NCBI RefSeq assembly: GCF_022631235.3
Contig: NZ_CP093310.2
Location: 2,170,001 to 2,234,000, forward strand
Direction of reading: 5' to 3'
Source of the DNA: Psychrobacter raelei
Lineage (GTDB): Bacteria > Pseudomonadota > Gammaproteobacteria > Pseudomonadales > Moraxellaceae
DNA: 64,000 bases
The notes below the pieces were generated by a model. The model was not told the origin of the DNA. It searched no databases and saw only the letters and a program-made list of their open reading frames with translations. Made by a program: the position numbers and the translations under genes. This document shows positions 59,637-64,000 of the stretch, in pieces. How positions within the stretch are numbered: the first letter of the stretch is position 1; every line of letters begins with the position of its first letter.

Positions 59637-60239
59637 GTGTCTTATCCCTTTCATAATTGTGTGCCTATGAAAGTCTCTACGCCAAACAAAACCTTTACTA
59701 CGGCGCCCGCAACCCTACCTTTTTCTGCTTATTCAGCTAAGGCGGAGCATAGTATTATGGGTAATAGTACTGTGAGCCATAACCTTGTGCTTCAAAGTAA
59801 CACCTTGCAAGCGGTAGACAAGATGTCTGCTCAAGAAGATGTTACCTCACCTTTAAAAACATCAGCTCTAGAAACAGTGCCTTGCGTTACTATCAAACCC
59901 TCCAAACTGTATGCCAAGACGCCTGATACAGACTTGCTGGCCACTCAAAATTTATACTCTAGTAACCAATCAGCTTCTAATGATTCAACACCTCAACAGC
60001 CCTCCTCTACGTTAGCTGCTTTTTCTAGTAAAGAGGTTCAGGTTGGCTCAGTCTCTAACCCTGATGCGCCTTTATCAGCCCCTACTCATGCCCATGGTAT
60101 TTTTGCCACTCAGCCTAATCTTCATCAACACATTAAGCTAATCTTTGGTGCCAAAGTTGCTGACTCTATTAGCATCATGTCAGTAAGCTTTTTACTCTCA
60201 GGCATGCTACTTATGTTTTATTTAGTGCATTTAGCCTAG
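59637..60239 (+). CDS. Hypothetical Ser/Thr-rich protein with a C-terminal membrane anchor
   Basis: 200 residues if begun at GTG 59637, 190 from ATG 59667; neither has a convincing ribosome site. The bulk is Ser/Thr/Ala/Pro-rich and low in complexity with no signal peptide; the last 35 residues hold one hydrophobic segment (IMSVSFLLSGMLLMFYLV), so it looks tail-anchored. No family recognised. A terminator after it and the intact frame suggest it is real, but confidence is moderate. Confidence 0.55.
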   Translation: MSYPFHNCVPMKVSTPNKTFTTAPATLPFSAYSAKAEHSIMGNSTVSHNLVLQSNTLQAVDKMSAQEDVTSPLKTSALETVPCVTIKPSKLYAKTPDTDLLATQNLYSSNQSASNDSTPQQPSSTLAAFSSKEVQVGSVSNPDAPLSAPTHAHGIFATQPNLHQHIKLIFGAKVADSISIMSVSFLLSGMLLMFYLVHLA

Positions 60240-60320
60240 TTATTGCTTAATTGAGCCGTTTCAACAGCTGCACTGATTGTTGAGATTTTTATGACACAGT
60301 GGCTCATTAAAAATCCTGAC

Positions 60321-60359
60321 AAAAAAAGAGCTTAGAAATTATCCTAAGCTCTTTTTTTT
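60321..60359. terminator. Bidirectional terminator before the SCP2 gene
   Basis: 9-bp stem AGAGCTTAG / CTAAGCTCT with an 8-nt loop, flanked by A7 and T8; serves both converging genes. Confidence 0.88.
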
Positions 60360-60378
60360 GCTGTTAATTTAAAAGCTA

Positions 60379-60768
60379 TTAGCCTTGCTCGGTCATTGAA
60401 TAGATTTTTTTGAACAGCTCTTTTTGTTCAGCCGAAGGCTTGGTGGTCTGTAGCGCCATGACCTGGCCCATATCACCATCAATACGGATTTTACCTGACA
60501 TGAAGGCATTCATCGCTTCATTCATATCGCCTTTTAAAGCGATTGCTTTTAAAGTCTCTTCATCGATATTAATTGTGGTATTGGCATCTGACGCACCTTT
60601 TTTTAAGACACCGTCCACCAAAGAGGCATCTACATCGCCATTGGCGGTATTCGTGACCTTTAAATTAAGCTTCATGTTTGCTAAAGCTGGCGGAAGATTT
60701 AACTCTCCTGCTTCTTTGGTTAGACGATCAACTTCGTTAAACCATTCATCTGTTAAAAAAACTGCCAT
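60379..60768 (-). CDS. SCP2 sterol-binding domain-containing protein
   Basis: 129 residues from ATG 60768, behind GGAAGAA; a TTG six codons earlier is less likely. Single SCP2-like fold: LTDEWFNEVDRL at the start, a middle DANTTINIDEETLKAIALKGD and the FMSGKIRIDGDMGQVMALQ block near residue 93. Such small proteins bind lipids or acyl chains non-specifically; the role in this organism is unknown. Confidence 0.88.
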   Translation of the reverse strand: MAVFLTDEWFNEVDRLTKEAGELNLPPALANMKLNLKVTNTANGDVDASLVDGVLKKGASDANTTINIDEETLKAIALKGDMNEAMNAFMSGKIRIDGDMGQVMALQTTKPSAEQKELFKKIYSMTEQG

Positions 60769-61437
60769 AAAATTCTTCCTTTTCAAATAAAAAATAGAGT
60801 TAACCTAAAAATAAAGTTAAAATATCACTTATGGGACCTTTTTATATAACTATTTATCTATTAAGTTATATAGTCAGGACAGTAACATTGATACCCGTTA
60901 TTTAAGAGCAAACTTGTCATTGCTCGCTTTAATCACTATAGCAATTAATAGCTATAGAAGAAATAAGCTTAAGTAAGTAGCCATCGAAATTGTAGCAAAA
61001 AATAAAAAAGGTACGGTGTGTTTTTAAATGCACAGCTCACTTTATTGTTACAAATATATCGATAGCATCACCCAATCTTAAGCGAATCTTAGATAAATCT
61101 TTATATCAAGCCCTGGCTACTGCACAGATTCTTGAAGATTACCCATAAAAATTTTACGGGTTTTTTTGTATTTGACTGTTTCGTCAGATGATATTTTGTA
61201 TCCTATGCGTTACAATAGCTTCATATTTAGATAACATCAGGTATAACAGCCAAACAAATGAGAGGGTTACTGTCACATTTACCCCTCATAAGTTGAGCCA
61301 TTATTAACTTTAATTGCTGCAATAGTGTCTACACCAGGCGTGGTTTTGCTCCTGCCTCCTTATTCAGAATTAAGTTCTTTTTCAGGCTCTTTTTGGTTGA
61401 AACCTTTGATACTTAAGGCTGTAAAGGAAATATTCCA
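60769..61437. other. Long intergenic region upstream of ccoN
   Basis: 669 bp, no supported gene. It contains an inverted repeat CTATAGC-N8-GCTATAG (60936-60957), a plus-strand terminator-like hairpin (61141-61167) and the ccoN leader. No good FNR site (TTGAT-N4-ATCAA) was seen although cbb3 genes are often FNR/ANR controlled. The segment before the hairpin could be a small RNA. Confidence 0.45.
61141..61167 (+). terminator. Terminator-like hairpin in the ccoN upstream region
   Basis: ACCCATAAAA can pair with ATTTTACGGGT (one mismatch), then seven Ts. No gene lies just upstream on this strand, so it may end a small RNA or a leader. Confidence 0.5.
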
Positions 61438-62928
61438 ATGAGTATAAATAACACAGCAGTCTCTCCAGTCGATCGTGATTACGAAATCACTGTTGTCAGA
61501 TATTTTACTATCATGACAATCGTCTGGGGGATTATAGGCATGAGTCTTGGGGTGTTTATCGCCTCACAGTTAGCTTGGCCTGCCCTTAACTTTGATATCC
61601 CCTGGCTAACTTTTAGCCGTTTAAGACCGCTGCACACTAACGCGGTTATTTTTGCGTTTGGTGGTTCTGCTTTATTTGCAACTTCCTACTACATCGTACA
61701 GCGTACTTGTAAAACCAGACTTTTCGCGCCTTATTTAGCGTGGTTTACCTTCTGGGGTTGGCAAGCCGTTATTGTGTCTGCGGTTATCACCCTACCTTTA
61801 GGTATCACCTCTACTAAAGAGTATGCGGAACTTGAGTGGCCAATTGACATCTTAATTGCTGTTGTTTGGATCTCTTACGCTATCGTTTTCTTCGGTACAC
61901 TTATTAAACGTAAGACCTCACATATCTATGTGGCGAACTGGTTCTTTGCTGCTTTCATTATCACTATTGCTTTACTTCATATTGTAAACAGCATGGCCAT
62001 TCCACTAGGCTTATTTAAGTCGTACTCATTATTTGGTGGTGCTACCGATGCTATGGTTCAGTGGTGGTATGGTCACAACGCAGTAGGCTTCTACTTAACG
62101 GCAGCCTTCTTGGGTATGATGTACTACTTCGTACCGGTACAGATTGGCCGTCCTATTTATTCATACCGTCTATCTATTGTACACTTCTGGGCGCTTATCG
62201 CCTCGTACATGTGGGCTGGTGGACACCATTTACACTATTCAGCACTTCCTGACTGGACTCAGTCTTTGGCGATGGTTTTCTCTGTTATCTTATTCGCACC
62301 GTCATGGGGTGGTATGATTAACGGTGTACTAACGCTTTCCGGTAGCTGGGACAAATTACGTACTGACCCTATCATTCGCTTCTTGATTGTTGCTTTATCG
62401 TTCTACGCGATGTCAACTTTCGAAGGCCCAATGATGTCTATCAAAACTGTGAATGCTTTATCGCATAACACTGACTGGACAGTAGGTCACGTACACTCAG
62501 GTGCGCTAGGTTGGGTAGGTTTAATTACCATGGGTTCTTTATATGTGTTAATCCCACGCATATTTAATAAGCCTAAAATGTACTCTATTAGTTTAATTAA
62601 TACTCACTTCTGGCTTGCAACTGCTGGTACGATTTTCTACATCGTTTCTATGTGGATTTCAGGTATTGGTCAAGGCATGATGTGGCGTCAAACAAACCCA
62701 GATGGAACGCTTGCTTACAACTTTATTGAAACAGTAACGTTCTCACATTATCCGTACATCGGTCGTGCCTTTGGTGGTTTGTTATACGTCAGTGGTATGT
62801 TTGTGATGGCTTATAATGCTTATAAGACGATCAAAATGCCAAGTGCTCGTCCTGTGGATGAAGCCGATCCAACAAATCATAGCCCCATCGTCAATGATGA
62901 CGAAGACACTCAGCCTGTTAACGTGTAA
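61438..62928 (+). CDS. ccoN: Cytochrome c oxidase cbb3-type subunit I
   Basis: Catalytic subunit of the high-affinity cbb3 oxidase, about 12 membrane helices, 496 aa. Heme ligand His is in RPLHTNAV (H66); CuB ligands in [11 protein letters not shown] (H213) and the GGHHLHY pair (H263/H264); the helix VII tyrosine Y257 that crosslinks to a CuB histidine is present. [10 protein letters not shown] (about residue 350) holds the heme ligands. AAAGGA lies before the ATG. Hydrophilic C-terminal tail of about 35 residues. Confidence 0.97.
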   Translation: MSINNTAVSPVDRDYEITVVRYFTIMTIVWGIIGMSLGVFIASQLAWPALNFDIPWLTFSRLRPLHTNAVIFAFGGSALFATSYYIVQRTCKTRLFAPYLAWFTFWGWQAVIVSAVITLPLGITSTKEYAELEWPIDILIAVVWISYAIVFFGTLIKRKTSHIYVANWFFAAFIITIALLHIVNSMAIPLGLFKSYSLFGGATDAMVQWWYGHNAVGFYLTAAFLGMMYYFVPVQIGRPIYSYRLSIVHFWALIASYMWAGGHHLHYSALPDWTQSLAMVFSVILFAPSWGGMINGVLTLSGSWDKLRTDPIIRFLIVALSFYAMSTFEGPMMSIKTVNALSHNTDWTVGHVHSGALGWVGLITMGSLYVLIPRIFNKPKMYSISLINTHFWLATAGTIFYIVSMWISGIGQGMMWRQTNPDGTLAYNFIETVTFSHYPYIGRAFGGLLYVSGMFVMAYNAYKTIKMPSARPVDEADPTNHSPIVNDDEDTQPVNV

Positions 62929-62953
62929 ACCAGCAATCGCTTAAGGAGATATC

Positions 62954-63592
62954 ATGGCGGGTACAGCTCATGAAATAATTGAAAAAAACACAGGCTTGCT
63001 GGTCATCTTTATTGTTATTGCAATTAGCTTTGCAACACTAGTAGAGATCGTTCCACTAATTTTTGATACCAAGTCTGGTGAAGAAGGTGGGGTAAACCAA
63101 CCCCTCCCCACTATGCAACCTTGGACAGCGTTGGAGCTTGAGGGGCGTGACATTTATATCCGTGAAGGCTGTCATGTGTGTCACACACAAATGATTCGTC
63201 CTTTACGTGCAGAAGTGGAACGTTACGGACCTTACTCTCGCGCTGCTGAATCTGCTTGGGACCATCCATTCTTATGGGGCTCTAAGCGTACAGGTCCAGA
63301 CTTAGCACGTGTGGGTCAACGTTACTCTGACGATTGGCAGAAAAAACACTTAATCGACCCACGTTCATTGGTGCCTGAGTCAGTTATGCCTGGCTTCCCA
63401 TGGCTTGCTAAGCAAGAAGTGGATGGCAGCAAAGTACAAGATAAAATGCGCTTATTCCGTGACCGATTTGGTGTACCTTACACTGAAAAGGATATCGAGA
63501 ATGCGCCTGACCAAGTTTTAGGTGCAACAGAGCTTGATGCTCTTGTGGCTTATCTACAGCAGCTTGGTACTGCAATGGAGGGTCAACGCTAA
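62954..63592 (+). CDS. ccoO: Cytochrome c oxidase cbb3-type subunit II
   Basis: Membrane-anchored monoheme cytochrome c, 212 aa. One N-terminal membrane helix (about residues 14-35), heme attachment [10 protein letters not shown] (CxxCH, about residue 71) and a Met ligand in [11 protein letters not shown] (about residue 158). AAGGAG precedes the ATG. Its stop shares one base with the ccoQ start. Confidence 0.97.
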   Translation: MAGTAHEIIEKNTGLLVIFIVIAISFATLVEIVPLIFDTKSGEEGGVNQPLPTMQPWTALELEGRDIYIREGCHVCHTQMIRPLRAEVERYGPYSRAAESAWDHPFLWGSKRTGPDLARVGQRYSDDWQKKHLIDPRSLVPESVMPGFPWLAKQEVDGSKVQDKMRLFRDRFGVPYTEKDIENAPDQVLGATELDALVAYLQQLGTAMEGQR

Positions 63593-63774
63593 TGAGTATC
63601 AGTGACCTACAAATTATTGCAACTGTGACAGCATTTATTGCCTTCATCAGTATTGCATGGTGGGCCTATTCACCTAATAACAAGAAGCGTTTTGAAGAAG
63701 ATGCACAGCTTGCGTTGGATGATGAGCTGGTCAGCTCTTTAGCCGCTAATTCACGCAATAAGGATAAAAAATGA
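63592..63774 (+). CDS. ccoQ: Cytochrome c oxidase cbb3-type subunit IV
   Basis: 60-residue single-helix subunit that stabilises the oxidase. The hydrophobic segment is at residues 5-27 (ATVTAFIAFISIAWWAYSP), then N-N-K-K-R-F-E-E-D-A as usual for CcoQ. Overlaps ccoO by one base (TAATG) and ccoP by four (ATGA). Confidence 0.93.
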   Translation: MSISDLQIIATVTAFIAFISIAWWAYSPNNKKRFEEDAQLALDDELVSSLAANSRNKDKK

Positions 63775-64000
63775 GCATATTTTGGAGTTCATGGATTACC
63801 ATCTTAAGTTTTGGCTGCTGGCTATTCATTCTTGGTGTGCTCCTTTTCGTTCTGCGCAATAAGCCAGATCTTGCAGAAGACGGCACCACCGGTCACACTT
63901 ATGATGATGTTATTCAAGAATACGACAAGCCGCTACCTAAGTGGTGGCTGGTAATTTTCTTCGGTAGTATTGTTTGGGCACTAGCCTATTGGCTACTATT
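63771..64000 (+). CDS. ccoP: Cytochrome c oxidase cbb3-type subunit III (3' part outside window)
   Basis: First 76 codons only; cut by the right edge. ATG 63771 has AAGGAT upstream. The N-terminus has a membrane segment (ILSFGCWLFILGVLLFVL), then the CcoP pattern HTYDDVIQEYDKPLPKWW before a second helix. The two heme c sites would lie beyond the window. Confidence 0.93.
   Translation, partial: MSIFWSSWITILSFGCWLFILGVLLFVLRNKPDLAEDGTTGHTYDDVIQEYDKPLPKWWLVIFFGSIVWALAYWLL

Noticed and set aside
61172..61187. FNR/ANR box upstream of ccoN (TTGAC-N6-GTCAG)
   Set aside because: Spacing is six rather than four and the half-sites deviate from TTGAT/ATCAA.
1..64000. Prophage, transposon, CRISPR or restriction/defence island
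   Set aside because: No integrase, transposase, repeat-spacer array or defence gene was seen, and gene content is that of a core chromosome.

Overview
The window reads as chromosomal DNA of a Moraxellaceae gammaproteobacterium, most likely Psychrobacter. This is an inference from gene content (fused NuoCD, gcvT-gcvH-gcvP with a tandem glycine riboswitch, MetZ-type sulfhydrylase, cbb3 oxidase, YcgL, RNase D), a moderate GC content and the style of the proteins; no rRNA is present to confirm it. Almost everything is intact and chromosomal. No tRNA, rRNA, CRISPR array, insertion sequence, integrase or phage gene was seen.

Layout. 1-6669 (minus): front part of the complex I operon, nuoA-nuoB-nuoCD-nuoE-nuoF-nuoG, with nuoG running off the left edge. 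7049-12043 (minus): dcd, a DUF2804 protein, mrp/apbC and the magnesium channel gene mgtE. 12373-17930: a ketone-body / short-chain acid module (bdhA, scoB and scoA on minus; a GntP-family permease on plus; atoE on minus). 18246-24855 (plus): metG, then two tandem TrpX-like binding lipoproteins, an ABC permease and its ATPase. 24961-27705 (minus): carboxynorspermidine synthase and decarboxylase, the alternative spermidine route. 27826-32297 (minus): a small lipoprotein, a VWA protein with a MoxR ATPase, a membrane protein and ycgL. 32636-39010 (plus): glycine cleavage regulon: promoter, two glycine aptamers, terminator, gcvT, gcvH, a nitroreductase, gcvP. 39196-43927: a lipase-like hydrolase, then rnd, recR, ybaB and metZ on minus. 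44103-49642 (plus): a beta-hydroxyacid dehydrogenase, a phospholipase-D lipoprotein, an MFS carrier and dusA. 49729-58020 (minus): CPBP protease, alpha/beta hydrolase, S49 peptidase, comEC, lolD and a LolC/E-family gene. 58429-60768: two unrecognised genes and an SCP2-domain protein. 61438-64000 (plus): ccoN-ccoO-ccoQ-ccoP, with ccoP cut by the right edge.

How the genes work together. The ends of the window carry respiratory modules: NADH entry through complex I and a high-affinity cbb3 oxidase. The central modules feed carbon and one-carbon units: 3-hydroxybutyrate is imported, oxidised to acetoacetate and activated by the CoA transferase; glycine is split by the glycine cleavage system under riboswitch control. 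Envelope functions (Lol transport, signal-peptide peptidase, ComEC DNA uptake, CPBP protease, PLD lipoprotein) cluster between 45 and 58 kb.

Most unusual items: the 135-nt structured linker between the two glycine aptamers; a ComEC whose C-terminal metallo-beta-lactamase-like region has no visible metal-binding HxHxDH motif; a short membrane-peptide frame in the leader of the carboxynorspermidine synthase gene, readable from an ATG only across a run of five Ts; two consecutive terminators before mgtE that bracket a possible small RNA; and a near-perfect 31-bp inverted repeat after dusA. I did not find a clear, wholly new multi-gene system.
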